DNA of 64,000 bases from JBBDMU01 sp040905685 (GTDB lineage Bacteria; Bacteroidota; Rhodothermia; Balneolales; Natronogracilivirgulaceae): contig JBBDRB010000105.1 in the NCBI GenBank assembly GCA_040905685.1, forward strand, positions 161,392 to 225,391, written 5' to 3'. The position numbers and the translations under genes were made by a program. How positions within the stretch are numbered: the stretch's first letter is position 1; each line of letters opens with the position of its first letter. Under the pieces are notes generated by a model. The model ran no database searches. It was not told where the DNA came from and was given only the letters and a program-made list of their open reading frames with translations. Of this stretch, positions 51,821 through 61,135 are shown one piece after another.

Positions 51821-52288
51821 CTAGTTTGATTTAAAAAGATAAATAAAACTTCCTATTATGGAGGTAAACAAAGTATTGCCAAGCAGAACATTCCAAAAGA
51901 TGAGGTCAACCCGGCTTTGAGCAAAATTAGTGACACCCAGAAAGATCAGGTTATGGAAAAATGCTACAAGCAATATTAACATAAAAACCTGGGATAAAAG
52001 CAGTTTGGATTCCGTTTCCTTCGGAATAAAATTATAAGCCAGGAAAACGATAGCCACCTTTGTTAACAGGTTCAGGCCCCACAGGTCAAGTAAAACATCG
52101 ATAAACAAGCCCATGCCGGCGGCATGGTAAAGGGCCGTCGTGCGATCGTTTCTGGCAATGATCCAGATGAGGTACAGCAATACAAAATCCGGTTCAGCTC
52201 CGAAAAACCGGAGGTGTCTGAATATAAGCATTTGAAGCAGAACCGCCCCCAGTGCCCACAGGGAATATTTCAGGGTAGCCGTCGTCAT
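51821..52288 (-). CDS. mreD: Rod shape-determining protein MreD
   Basis: A small (155-residue) polytopic membrane protein with about five hydrophobic helices, lying between mreC and mrdA as expected for MreD. Sequence is poorly conserved in this family, so position carries much of the assignment; the segment GAEPDFVLLYLIWIIARND is family-like. Its start overlaps the mreC stop by 4 bases. Confidence 0.85.
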   Translation of the reverse strand: MTTATLKYSLWALGAVLLQMLIFRHLRFFGAEPDFVLLYLIWIIARNDRTTALYHAAGMGLFIDVLLDLWGLNLLTKVAIVFLAYNFIPKETESKLLLSQVFMLILLVAFFHNLIFLGVTNFAQSRVDLIFWNVLLGNTLFTSIIGSFIYLFKSN

Positions 52289-53127
52289 AAATCCATCTCC
52301 GTGAAATCAATTATCAGGCTGTCGACCTCGGGTTCAATGGTATGCATCATTACGGCAACTTCAGCGATCTCATACAGGGAAACGAATGGTTTCAGATAGA
52401 TCCTCTGGGTTTGCAGCCCCGGGTCGGGTTCTGTATGCGTAACCTGCCCGATCGGAATATTAACGGGAAAACGCTGGCTGTAGCCGGAGGTCTCGACGAT
52501 GGAACCGATCTCAACGGGTATGGTTTGAGGTACGAAGTTCATAACCAGCTCATCCAGTTTTTGGGTTTCCCAGGAAACGATTCCCGACACCCGTGACTGC
52601 TGAATACGGGCACTTACCCTGAAAAGTGGATTTAAAAAGGGCATAACCTGAGCATAATTTGCAGAAACCCCGACTACCCGGCCTACCAGGCCCTCCGGGC
52701 TCACGATGGGCATGCCAATTTCGACAGAATCTTTTGCGCCGGAATTAATGGTGAGGAAGTTGTTAATGCCGGTAAGGTTTTTCCCGACTATTTTTACCGG
52801 ATAGATTCTTCCAGGGCTTTCTTCCTGAAAATCCAATAGCTTCTTCAACTCAATATTCTGTTCACGGGCCGAACGCAGCCGGCTCAGTTCATCCAGCAAT
52901 ATGATATTCTGTTCCTGCAGCTGCCTGTTGGTCTGAAGTGCGGTCCGGTAAACCCTGATGTTGGCCAGCGGCTCTTCGAGATAACTGTAAGCCGCTATGG
53001 ATATTTTTCGGATATTTTGCAATCCCCCGTCATGCCTGGAGACCAGCAGGATGAGCGCAATGAAAATAAAAACGCTGGTAAGGATATGATCCTTAATTCC
53101 AGCAGTCTGAGAAAATGAAAAGCGCAT
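52285..53127 (-). CDS. mreC: Rod shape-determining protein MreC
   Basis: Elongasome scaffold, 280 residues. A transmembrane helix (about 14-30) and a coiled-coil region (about 60-100, LQEQNIILLDELSRLRSARE) are followed by the beta-barrel domain (KIVGKNLTGINNFLTINSG, GMPIVSPEGLVGRVVGVS). It starts 14 bases after mreB and overlaps mreD by 4 bases. Confidence 0.94.
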   Translation of the reverse strand: MRFSFSQTAGIKDHILTSVFIFIALILLVSRHDGGLQNIRKISIAAYSYLEEPLANIRVYRTALQTNRQLQEQNIILLDELSRLRSAREQNIELKKLLDFQEESPGRIYPVKIVGKNLTGINNFLTINSGAKDSVEIGMPIVSPEGLVGRVVGVSANYAQVMPFLNPLFRVSARIQQSRVSGIVSWETQKLDELVMNFVPQTIPVEIGSIVETSGYSQRFPVNIPIGQVTHTEPDPGLQTQRIYLKPFVSLYEIAEVAVMMHTIEPEVDSLIIDFTEMDL

Positions 53128-53141
53128 TCACCATACCTGTA

Positions 53142-54200
53142 TTATGTGAGTACACTACTGTAATAATCAAGGTGCTCAAGTACCTCGCCGGTTCCGCGTA
53201 CGACGGCTGTCAGCGGATCCTCGGCGATGTGAACCGGCAGGTCTGTAGTTTGAGTGATCAATTTGTCAAGGTTTCGCAGCATGGCTCCGCCACCGGTAAG
53301 AAAAATACCCCGGTCCAGGATATCAGCCGAAAGCTCCGGAGGGGTTTGCTCCAGAGCCCGGGTTACGGCCTCTACAATCGTATTCACCGATTCGGAGGTG
53401 GCTTCGCGAAGCTCAGACGATGAGATCGTCCGGGTCCGCGGTACCCCGTTGACCAGGTCACGCCCTTTCGTTGTTATTTTAAGCTCTTCGTCAAGCGGTG
53501 TAGCCGACCCGATCATGCATTTTACCTGTTCGGCAGTGCGTTCCCCTATCAGCAGGTTGTGGTTGCGGCGGAAGAAGCTGATGATATCCTCATTGAATTT
53601 ATCGCCGCCCAGCCTCACGCTTTGTGCATAGACGATACCCGAAAGGGCGATTACCGCAATTTCCGTTGTCCCACCTCCGATATCGACAATCATATTACCC
53701 ACCGGTTCGTGGACATCAAGGCCAATTCCTATGGCCGCAGCCATCGGTTCTTCCACCAGGTGAACTTCTTTTGCTCCTGCGTGTTCGGCGCTATCGCTTA
53801 CAGCCCGTTTTTCAACTTCGGTGATACCGCTCGGTACGCAAACAACCATTTTCCGTGTGCTTGAGAACCACTTAACTTTTACCTGTTTGATCATGCCGCG
53901 AATCATCTGTTCTGCAACCTCAAAATCGGCAATTACGCCGTCACGCAATGGGCGGACCGTCCGGATATTTTTATGTGTTTTCTCATGCATAAGGCGGGCT
54001 TCATGACCAATGGCCACCACCTGGTTGTTCTGGTTAAGGGCAACAATTGATGGTTCATTAAGAACGATTCCCTGGCCTTTTGAATAGATAAGGGTATTGG
54101 CAGTGCCTAAATCTATGGCAATATCGGTGTATAGCCAATCAAAAATACCTGATGGCGTACTTTGATGACCGTTATTGTAGATGGTTTCGGTTTGGGGCAT
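53142..54200 (-). CDS. mreB: Rod shape-determining actin homolog MreB
   Basis: Bacterial actin that organises lateral wall synthesis, 352 residues. Actin-fold motifs are IDLGTANTLIY (phosphate 1), DIGGGTTEIAV (phosphate 2) and LTGGGAMLRNL (adenosine). A short extra N-terminal stretch of about 20 residues precedes the usual start of the fold. It is the first gene of the shape operon; the 167-base gap upstream, towards purH, must hold its promoter, but no clear box was recognised. Confidence 0.97.
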   Translation of the reverse strand: MPQTETIYNNGHQSTPSGIFDWLYTDIAIDLGTANTLIYSKGQGIVLNEPSIVALNQNNQVVAIGHEARLMHEKTHKNIRTVRPLRDGVIADFEVAEQMIRGMIKQVKVKWFSSTRKMVVCVPSGITEVEKRAVSDSAEHAGAKEVHLVEEPMAAAIGIGLDVHEPVGNMIVDIGGGTTEIAVIALSGIVYAQSVRLGGDKFNEDIISFFRRNHNLLIGERTAEQVKCMIGSATPLDEELKITTKGRDLVNGVPRTRTISSSELREATSESVNTIVEAVTRALEQTPPELSADILDRGIFLTGGGAMLRNLDKLITQTTDLPVHIAEDPLTAVVRGTGEVLEHLDYYSSVLT

Positions 54201-54367
54201 TTTGATGTTTGTTGAAAAATTCTGATTACATGGGAGGTAAAAGCCTTTAAATTTACAATAATATTAACCGATTTGCGAATCTCAGAGTCACAATTCTAAG
54301 AAAAAATTAATAATTGTAGGTTATTGTTTGTATGGCAGATGGCTAAGTTTACCCGTTAAACTCTTGC

Positions 54368-55927
54368 TTAATGTTTGAAATGGCGCATGCCGGTAAAAAT
54401 CATGGCCATATTGTATTTATCAGCCATGTCTACGACCTCCTGGTCTCGAACACTGCCACCGGGCTGTATGATGGCACTGGCCCCGGCTTTGGCTGCGGCT
54501 TCAATACCGTCGGAGAAGGGAAAAAATGCATCGGAAGCCAAAACCGAATGCTTCAGGGAATGGCCAAACTTGCCGGCCTTTGTTATGGCTATTTCGGATG
54601 AATCCACCCGGCTCGTCTGACCTGAACCTATGCCAAGCGTTTTGCCGTTTTTGGCAAATACAATGCCGTTGGATTTCACATTCTTTACTATTTTCCAGGC
54701 AAAGAGAAGGTCTTTCATTTCTTCGGCTGTGGGGGTTCGTTTCGAAACGGCCTTAAAGCCGGATGGGTCCGCGGCAAGCTGGTCTGCTTCCTGAGCCAGG
54801 GCTCCGCAAAAAATGCTTCTGAACGAAAACGCCGGTACGTCTCCGCCGGCATTCTTCAACCGCACAAGCCTTCGGTTGGCTTTTTGCGTAAGAAGCTCAA
54901 GAGCCTCATCATCGAAACCGGGGGCTATGATGATCTCGGTAAAAATTTTATCAATAGCCTGTGCCGTTATAAGGTCCAGCGTTCTATTGGCAATGACAAT
55001 CCCGCCGAAAGGGGAGACCGTATCGGTTGAGAACGCCTTTTCATAAGCTTTGGTGAGTGTATCACCGGATGCTGCACCGCAGGGAATGGTGTGCTTGATG
55101 ATCGCGCAGGAAGGCTCATCGCCAAAGTCGCGCATCAGCTGTATGGCCGCATCAAGATCGAGGTAATTGTTGTAGCTCAGTTCCTTGCCATGGAAGCAGT
55201 CAATATAATGACCGACCTCACCATACACCCCGGCTTTCTGATGAGGATTTTCTCCGTAACGGAGTCCGTGTGCTTCGGGCAGGGAGATATTAATCTGGCG
55301 GGGGGGGATTTTATCTTCCAGGCTGTTGAAATACCCGGCAATCAAATTATCATACTCTGCGGTATGATTGAAACCGGCCCGGGCCAGCTCAAGCCGGGTA
55401 TCATAACGAATAAAACTGTCGTTTTCCTCGAGTTCGGTCAGGAAGGCATCATATTGCCCCGGATGGGTCAATACCGAGGTATGGGCAAAATTCTTGGCGG
55501 CCGCCCTCAGCATGGTGGGTCCTCCGATATCAATTTTATCAATAGCGTTTCCAAGCTCTGTATCCGGACGGCTAACGGCCTTTTTGAAGGGATAAAGGTT
55601 AACAACAACCAGTTCAATAGGCTGAATCCCAAGTTCCCTGAGGGTGTTGAGGTCTTCTTCCATGGTTGTTCGCGCCAGGATTCCAGCGTGAATATTGGGG
55701 TGCAGGGTTTTAATTCTGCCGTCAAGACATTCGCGGAATTTGGTGATCTCAGAGACGTCGGTCACCTCTATTCCTGATTCCCGAATAGCCCTTGCAGTCC
55801 CACCGGTTGACAGCAGCTTTATGCCCAGATTGTTTAACCTTCTTGCCAGGGGTATCAATCCATTCTTTTCGGACACGGAAATAAGGGCTCGTTTTATGTG
55901 AATATCAATTGCAGGAAGGTGAGACAT
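54368..55927 (-). CDS. purH: Bifunctional AICAR formyltransferase / IMP cyclohydrolase
   Basis: Carries out the last two steps to IMP. The 519-residue protein has an N-terminal MGS-like cyclohydrolase domain (ALISVSEKNGL, STGGTARAIRESGI, DGRIKTLHP.IHAGILA) and a C-terminal formyltransferase domain with KH in IIKHTIPCGAA. The common NPCG there is IPCG, a tolerated difference. The C-terminus FTGMRHFKH is canonical. It follows purN by 41 bases on the same strand. Confidence 0.96.
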   Translation of the reverse strand: MSHLPAIDIHIKRALISVSEKNGLIPLARRLNNLGIKLLSTGGTARAIRESGIEVTDVSEITKFRECLDGRIKTLHPNIHAGILARTTMEEDLNTLRELGIQPIELVVVNLYPFKKAVSRPDTELGNAIDKIDIGGPTMLRAAAKNFAHTSVLTHPGQYDAFLTELEENDSFIRYDTRLELARAGFNHTAEYDNLIAGYFNSLEDKIPPRQINISLPEAHGLRYGENPHQKAGVYGEVGHYIDCFHGKELSYNNYLDLDAAIQLMRDFGDEPSCAIIKHTIPCGAASGDTLTKAYEKAFSTDTVSPFGGIVIANRTLDLITAQAIDKIFTEIIIAPGFDDEALELLTQKANRRLVRLKNAGGDVPAFSFRSIFCGALAQEADQLAADPSGFKAVSKRTPTAEEMKDLLFAWKIVKNVKSNGIVFAKNGKTLGIGSGQTSRVDSSEIAITKAGKFGHSLKHSVLASDAFFPFSDGIEAAAKAGASAIIQPGGSVRDQEVVDMADKYNMAMIFTGMRHFKH

Positions 55928-55968
55928 GGTCTTTCAATTGGATTATTTTAAGTGTAAAATTTTCGATC

Positions 55969-56559
55969 TTATTTGCCCGGATCATTCATCAAGTCTGCAA
56001 TTACTCCGGGCAGTAACTCCAGCTCTTTTTTCCGCACCCGTTTTGATATATCCTCCGCCGTATCACCGCTAAGAACCGGCACGCGGGCCTGGGCGATCAC
56101 CGGACCGTTGTCGTATATATTATCAACAATGTGAACCGTGCAGCCCGTTTCCTTCTCGCCGGCGTCAAGCACGGCCTGGTGTACATACAATCCATAATAA
56201 CCTTTTCCCGAAAACCTGGGAAGCAGGGAAGGGTGGATATTGATGATCCGGCCGGGAAATGCATCAACCACCTTATCGGGGACTTTCAGCATATAGCCGG
56301 CGAGAACAATTAAGTCCGGTTTCCAGGCATGAAGCTGCTGAAGCGTGTCTTCAGCGTACAGGTCGGCCCGTGTAAAATCACGGGGATTCAGCACCCTGTA
56401 TGGCACCTGATGTTTACAGGCCCGCTTAATGGCGCCAATGCCCGTTTTGTTGACAATTAGACCCCGGATGTCAGCGTTGATCCTGCCGGCTTCAACAGCA
56501 TCGATGATGGCCTGAAAATTGGATCCATAGCCTGAGGCAAAAACAACGATATTTTTCAA
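55969..56559 (-). CDS. purN: Phosphoribosylglycinamide formyltransferase
   Basis: Formylates GAR with 10-formyl-tetrahydrofolate, third step of purine synthesis. The 196-residue protein has FASGYGSNFQAI at the N-terminus, the catalytic Asn and His in INIHPSLLPRFSGKGYYG, and an Asp in IVDNIYDNGPVI. It precedes purH and follows the PerM-family gene by 35 bases. Confidence 0.95.
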   Translation of the reverse strand: MKNIVVFASGYGSNFQAIIDAVEAGRINADIRGLIVNKTGIGAIKRACKHQVPYRVLNPRDFTRADLYAEDTLQQLHAWKPDLIVLAGYMLKVPDKVVDAFPGRIINIHPSLLPRFSGKGYYGLYVHQAVLDAGEKETGCTVHIVDNIYDNGPVIAQARVPVLSGDTAEDISKRVRKKELELLPGVIADLMNDPGK

Positions 56560-56594
56560 GCTTGTTGGTAATCTATATAGGGTGCAGGTTGTCT

Positions 56595-57695
56595 TTAGAC
56601 GGTTTTCTCAAGTTTTTCATCACCGGGTATTAATGGCTTGCCTCTGAAAACATAATAATTTTGCAGGCTCCAGCTGATTTGCAGAATAGTTATTTTTAAG
56701 GTTGCGGCAATGGGGACCGCAAGCAGCATTCCGAAAATTCCGGCCAGTTCGGCCCCGATCATGATTACGAACAAGATAGCCAGAGGATGCATATCGGCAG
56801 AACGTGAGAAGATCATAGGCTGAAGCAACACGTTGTCAATAACCTGGGTAACTAAAATGGCCATAAGGCTTAAAAAAACCAGTGAAAAATCTCCGGTTTC
56901 AAAAACAGCCACCACAATGGACAAAAGATAGCCCAGAATAGGCCCGAAGTAAGGGATAATATTGGCGATCCCCACGGCTAAACCAACAGACAAAGCATTA
57001 TTCAGGCCGGCTAGGCTCAGCAAGGCCCAGGAAATGAGGGTGATCAGCACGCTTTGAAGGGCCACGCTTTTGAAATACGAACCAAGACGGGATTCGATTT
57101 TATCGATCAGGGTCAGGGTGGTTTCAAAGTACCGGTTCGGCACCAGCTGCAGGGCACTGCGGCGCAATTTGCTGCCGTCTTTGAGGAAAAAGAAGGCCGT
57201 AAAGGGAATGACCAGCAGAGCCCAGAAAAGGTTGGCAAACAAACCGAAGACGTTGCTTATGGTTTGGGGGATATCGCCCACGGCGAACAGATGTTCCGCC
57301 GCCGCTGATAGGTTATCGATAATGAAGCCTTCCGCCATAAAGGGAATCAGGTCCATCAACTCAGCTTCCACGGTTGCGGCTATCAGCCTGACATTTTCAA
57401 CGCTAAGCTGTTGGGTCAGCCCGTATATCTGGGTAGCGGCAACCGGTATAATATTCGTAAAAAGCCAAACCATGACCAGGACCAGGGAGATCAGGACCAG
57501 GCAAATCGCCAGGGTACGGTTCATCCCTGCAGCCTGCATCCGGTTTACAAAGGGCTCCAGGATATAGCTAACGATCAATGCCAGCACGGCATAGAGCAGT
57601 AATGTGGAAAATCGAAACAGGATCAGCAGTATAACGGTTATGAACGCCAGCCATACAACACCCCTGAAAATGGTTTCGGGTTTAAAATTTATCAT
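56595..57695 (-). CDS. AI-2E/PerM-family membrane protein
   Basis: A 366-residue polytopic membrane protein with about seven or eight transmembrane helices, of the family once called autoinducer-2 exporter. Family traits are GLAVGIANIIPYFGPILG, QVIDNVLLQPMI.S and the C-terminal AELAGIFGMLLAVP block. Proven members act as small-molecule or ion transporters; the substrate here is unknown. The ATG at 57695 overlaps the recX end by 14 bases; a TTG two codons upstream is possible. Confidence 0.88.
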   Translation of the reverse strand: MINFKPETIFRGVVWLAFITVILLILFRFSTLLLYAVLALIVSYILEPFVNRMQAAGMNRTLAICLVLISLVLVMVWLFTNIIPVAATQIYGLTQQLSVENVRLIAATVEAELMDLIPFMAEGFIIDNLSAAAEHLFAVGDIPQTISNVFGLFANLFWALLVIPFTAFFFLKDGSKLRRSALQLVPNRYFETTLTLIDKIESRLGSYFKSVALQSVLITLISWALLSLAGLNNALSVGLAVGIANIIPYFGPILGYLLSIVVAVFETGDFSLVFLSLMAILVTQVIDNVLLQPMIFSRSADMHPLAILFVIMIGAELAGIFGMLLAVPIAATLKITILQISWSLQNYYVFRGKPLIPGDEKLEKTV

Positions 57696-58386
57696 CTTCA
57701 ATTATTTTTAACAAGCTTTCTGCTTCAGCCAGAATAACTTCGAGAGTGTACCCTTTCCTTTGCAGGAAATCAACTAACTTTTTCTTTCTTTTAAAAGCAT
57801 CATTGGTCCGGAGGAATCTTTGCTTTGCTTTTCTTACCGTCCGGTAAAGATGGGCCACCATATCTTCCAGACTGACAGCTTCATCAAGAGCCGTATCAAT
57901 ATAGTGTTTTTCAACCCCTTTTTGGAATAAAGCTGCCCTGATTTTTTGGGGTCCCCACCCATATATTTTCGATTTGTCTCCGGCAAATAAAATGGCGAAC
58001 TCCTGGTCGTTCAGGTACCCCTTTTCATCCAGATCATCCAGGACGAAATCGATGTCGCCAACGGGGAAATTTTTTTGCAGGGCTTTTTTCTTCAGCTCAT
58101 GGCGGCTGTGTGCCCGCCGGCCCAGCCAGACGAAGCAACGTTCCCTGATCAGGCATCGCTGTTCGGATTGCCTCATTGCAGCAAGCAATCCGGCAGTGAC
58201 CGTCATTCCGACGGTGAGTTTATAATCGAGAATAACCTGCTGATAAAAACCGGCGACATATTCACCCTTCACAAAAACTGATATTCTGTTCTTGTTTTTC
58301 TTCTGCAGGCTCAAAGACGTGCACTCCCCGGGAAGGACCTCCCTAAAGTGTGGACTTTCTTCATCCGTTTCTTGCTGATAAGGCAT
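57682..58386 (-). CDS. recX: Regulatory protein RecX
   Basis: Modulates RecA filaments. At 234 residues it is on the long side for the family because of an N-terminal extension of about 70 residues. The core of three-helix repeats shows RRAHSRHELKKKALQKNF and DLDEKGYLNDQEFA, both hallmarks. It lies 15 bases after recA, the usual arrangement, and overlaps the PerM-family gene. Confidence 0.92.
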   Translation of the reverse strand: MPYQQETDEESPHFREVLPGECTSLSLQKKNKNRISVFVKGEYVAGFYQQVILDYKLTVGMTVTAGLLAAMRQSEQRCLIRERCFVWLGRRAHSRHELKKKALQKNFPVGDIDFVLDDLDEKGYLNDQEFAILFAGDKSKIYGWGPQKIRAALFQKGVEKHYIDTALDEAVSLEDMVAHLYRTVRKAKQRFLRTNDAFKRKKKLVDFLQRKGYTLEVILAEAESLLKIIEDDKF

Positions 58387-58401
58387 CGGAGGTCATTATT
58401 A

Positions 58402-59454
58402 TCATGATTCCGCTGTTTCTTCGGCTAGTTTTTTTGGAGTGTCCGGTAGTTCGACCGCTTCATTTTCAGGCATCATTTTCTGCCGGACCAATTGTTCAAT
58501 GGAATTTCGTAATTTTTCGTCTTCCTCGAGGAACTGAAGGGCCGCATCACTGCCCTGCCCGATGGGCTCGCCTTCATAACGGAACCAGCTTCCCCGTTTT
58601 TCAATGATCTCAAACTGAACGGCCAGGTCAAGTAATTCCCCCATCCTTGAGATCCCTTTCCCGTAGAGGATGTTAAATTCGACTACCTTAAATGGAGGGG
58701 CTACTTTGTTTTTTACGATTTTAACCTTCGTGCGGTTGCCGATTACCTCATCCCCTCGTTTTAAGGATCCGATCCGCCGGATATCAATGCGAACAGAGGA
58801 ATAGAATTTGAGTGCTTTGCCACCGGTGGTGGTCTCCGGGCTTCCGAACATGACGCCGATCTTATCGCGAAGCTGATTGATGAAAATTACGGAGGTTCGT
58901 GTTTTGCTGACAATGCCGGTGAGTTTTCTCAAAGCCTGGGACATAAGCCGGGCCTGTAATCCCATTTGGGAATCCCCCATTTCACCATCCAGTTCGGCCC
59001 GGGGCACCAGGGCGGCGACCGAGTCAATAACTACGACATCAAGAGCGGCGGAACGGATAAGGGTTTCGGCGATTTCAAGGGCCTGTTCCCCGCTGTCGGG
59101 TTGGGAAATCAGCAGTTCCTCAATCTTGATGCCCAGTGCCTTGCCGTATTTAGGGTCAAATGCGTGCTCGGCATCGATTATGGCCGCATGTCCTCCGGCC
59201 TTTTGAGCTTCTGCAATTACATGCAGTGCCAGCGTGGTTTTACCGCTTGATTCCGGTCCGTAAACTTCCACAATCCGTCCGCGCGGGACCCCGCCCACAC
59301 CGAGGGCATAATCAACGGAAAGCGATCCCGTTGAGATAAAGGGAATATTCACGATGGGTGTGTCTCCCAACCGCATGATGGTTCCTTTGCCGTGCTGCTT
59401 CTCTATCTGGCCGACGGCTAAATCTATAGCTTTTAAACGTTCTGGATTTGACAT
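58402..59454 (-). CDS. recA: Recombinase RecA
   Basis: Strand-exchange protein, 350 residues. Walker A GPESSGKT is at 66-73, and the catalytic VEVYGPESSG, DSVAALVPRAE and INQLRDKIGVMFGSPETT blocks are intact. The C-terminal tail is acidic. The ATG at 59454 gives the family-standard MSNPERLKAIDLA start; an ATG 26 codons upstream would add a non-conserved leader. First gene of a run with recX, a PerM-family protein, purN and purH. Confidence 0.98.
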   Translation of the reverse strand: MSNPERLKAIDLAVGQIEKQHGKGTIMRLGDTPIVNIPFISTGSLSVDYALGVGGVPRGRIVEVYGPESSGKTTLALHVIAEAQKAGGHAAIIDAEHAFDPKYGKALGIKIEELLISQPDSGEQALEIAETLIRSAALDVVVIDSVAALVPRAELDGEMGDSQMGLQARLMSQALRKLTGIVSKTRTSVIFINQLRDKIGVMFGSPETTTGGKALKFYSSVRIDIRRIGSLKRGDEVIGNRTKVKIVKNKVAPPFKVVEFNILYGKGISRMGELLDLAVQFEIIEKRGSWFRYEGEPIGQGSDAALQFLEEDEKLRNSIEQLVRQKMMPENEAVELPDTPKKLAEETAES

Positions 59455-59503
59455 GTAATCAGGTTTGGTGAGTGGGGTTAAAGGCATATGTGTAATATAT
59501 GTC

Positions 59504-59532
59504 AATATAGTGCCAATATTGATTTTAACCAA
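59504..59532 (-). promoter_or_regulatory. Probable promoter of recA
   Basis: On the minus strand TTGGTT (59527-59532) and TATATT (59504-59509) are separated by 17 bases. An inverted repeat CAATAT/ATATTG (59503-59508 and 59516-59521) covers the -10 box and could be a repressor site. Neither the E. coli-type CTGT-N8-ACAG nor the Bacillus-type GAAC-N4-GTTC SOS box is visible nearby. Confidence 0.45.
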
Positions 59533-59696
59533 TTTTTTTTAAGCTGTGTTTATAAGATACGCTTAGATATGATTACTTGCGGAAATTCCTGTGGATAAAT
59601 GCCTTTTTTTGATCCATAAAGTAATTACTTAGGGTAAAAACTTCATTATATTATCCGGGAGAACCCTTTTTGCTGACGAGTTAATGAGATTACAGT

Positions 59697-60749
59697 ATGA
59701 CTGAGCTGAACCAGGAGAAAATCAAGCAGATTGACAGTGAAAATATGTGGGATTTAATGCGGGCTTTCCCCGGCCACTGGAGGGAAGCCCGGACTTCTAC
59801 GGTAAGATTAGTCTTCCGGCAACACGTAAATCCATATTCGAACATCTGCATCCTCGGCATGGGTGGATCGGCCATTGGCGGAGACCTGATCAGTTCGTAC
59901 GCCTATAATAATTGTCCTTTGCCCGTGCTGGTGAACCGCAACTATGACCTACCGGCCTGGGTAGGTGAAAACACTTTGGTTATTGTTAGCAGTTATTCGG
60001 GCGATACCGAAGAAACGCTTAAGGCTTATGAGGTTGCGCGGGACAGGAAGGCCGGAATAATCTGTATTTCAACCGGAGGGGAAGTCATGAGGCTGGCTGA
60101 AAAATATGGTCATGACCGCATTTTTATCCCCGGTGGAATGACCCCGCGAGCTGCCCTGGCGTATAATTTTATACCGTTGTTCAGAATTTTCCAGCATTAT
60201 GGCTTTATATCCGACACCGATGAGATATTGGAGGAGACAGCGGCTTTCCTGGACGAACAAGCCGGGCTGTTGTCCAATTACAGGGGCAACGAAGCGCTGG
60301 ACCTTGCCGACACCATTGCCGATACCCTTCCCATAGTGTATTCGAACAGCACGTTCCTTGCCCCGGTGAATCTGCGATGGCGGGGACAGCTGGAGGAAAA
60401 CGCGAAAATTCTCGCCTATGGCAATCTTTTCCCCGAAGTCAGCCATAATGAAATCGTAGGATGGGAGCGCATAGCCCACCTTACCGGCCGTATCTCGGTC
60501 ATCATGCTGCGTGACGAGGATGATAACCCCCGCGTGAAGCGGCTCATGGAAATGACCGAAGAATTGATTAAAGACCACGTTTCTTCCCTTACGGTATTAA
60601 CGACGCAGGGACCGAATCGTCTGGCGCGTCTGTTTTCGCTGATACAGGTTGCCGACTGGACAAGCCTTTACCTGGCCCTGATCAATGAGTCGGACCCTAC
60701 CCCCATAACCAAGACAGATCTGCTGAAGTACAGACTGTCCGAAGAGTAA
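59697..60749 (+). CDS. Bifunctional phosphoglucose/phosphomannose isomerase
   Basis: A 350-residue PGI/PMI-family enzyme with a SIS fold: ILGMGGSAIGGDL, SSYSGDTEETL and a conserved C-terminal domain holding SHNEIVGWE. Archaeal and bacterial members isomerise both glucose-6-phosphate and mannose-6-phosphate. It therefore overlaps in function with pgi at 35099 and could feed GDP-mannose and GDP-fucose synthesis. The gene is divergent from recA across 242 bases. Confidence 0.9.
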   Translation: MTELNQEKIKQIDSENMWDLMRAFPGHWREARTSTVRLVFRQHVNPYSNICILGMGGSAIGGDLISSYAYNNCPLPVLVNRNYDLPAWVGENTLVIVSSYSGDTEETLKAYEVARDRKAGIICISTGGEVMRLAEKYGHDRIFIPGGMTPRAALAYNFIPLFRIFQHYGFISDTDEILEETAAFLDEQAGLLSNYRGNEALDLADTIADTLPIVYSNSTFLAPVNLRWRGQLEENAKILAYGNLFPEVSHNEIVGWERIAHLTGRISVIMLRDEDDNPRVKRLMEMTEELIKDHVSSLTVLTTQGPNRLARLFSLIQVADWTSLYLALINESDPTPITKTDLLKYRLSEE

Positions 60750-60798
60750 GCAGATTCTATTTATTTTGCCCTTATTTTTTAATGTAGGAAACAGTATA

Positions 60799-60827
60799 TT
60801 GTTTAAAGTCTAACTTCCACTTATAAC
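60799..60827 (+). promoter_or_regulatory. Probable promoter of the CBM48-birA-tilS-hpt run
   Basis: TTGTTT (60799-60804) and TATAAC (60822-60827) are exactly 17 bases apart. The start site would be only a few bases before the ATG at 60836, so the transcript would be leaderless or nearly so. Confidence 0.4.
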
Positions 60828-60835
60828 AATTACTT

Positions 60836-61135
60836 ATGATTGAAAAAGCATTCACCCCAAAAAGGTCGGTCTGCAAAGTTACTTTCAAGTTGCCGAACGA
60901 AATGGCCCAACGAAAAGTCGCCATTGTAGGTAATTTTAATAACTGGGATCCCAGTGTTAATCACCTCGAGAAAAAAAGTGATGCCTGGCAGACAACCCTT
61001 CGTTTCAAACCCGATACCGAAATCCTGTTCCGCTATTTCATTGATGATCAAAAATGGGTCAACGAAGACATGGCCGATGGTTCTGTTGGGAATGTATATG
61101 GATCGGAAGATTCCATACTGAAGCTGGGTCATTAG
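60836..61135 (+). CDS. Stand-alone CBM48 (isoamylase early-set / AMPK-beta glycogen-binding) protein
   Basis: A 99-residue protein consisting of one early-set beta-sandwich. It shows KVTFKLP, VAIVGNFNNWDP, WQTTLRF and FRYFIDDQKWVNE, the carbohydrate-contact Trp and Asn residues included. Such modules bind glycogen or other alpha-glucans and usually sit on branching enzymes or AMPK beta. There is no signal peptide and no catalytic partner nearby, so it is probably a cytoplasmic binding or regulatory protein. It begins a run with birA, tilS and hpt. Confidence 0.82.
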   Translation: MIEKAFTPKRSVCKVTFKLPNEMAQRKVAIVGNFNNWDPSVNHLEKKSDAWQTTLRFKPDTEILFRYFIDDQKWVNEDMADGSVGNVYGSEDSILKLGH

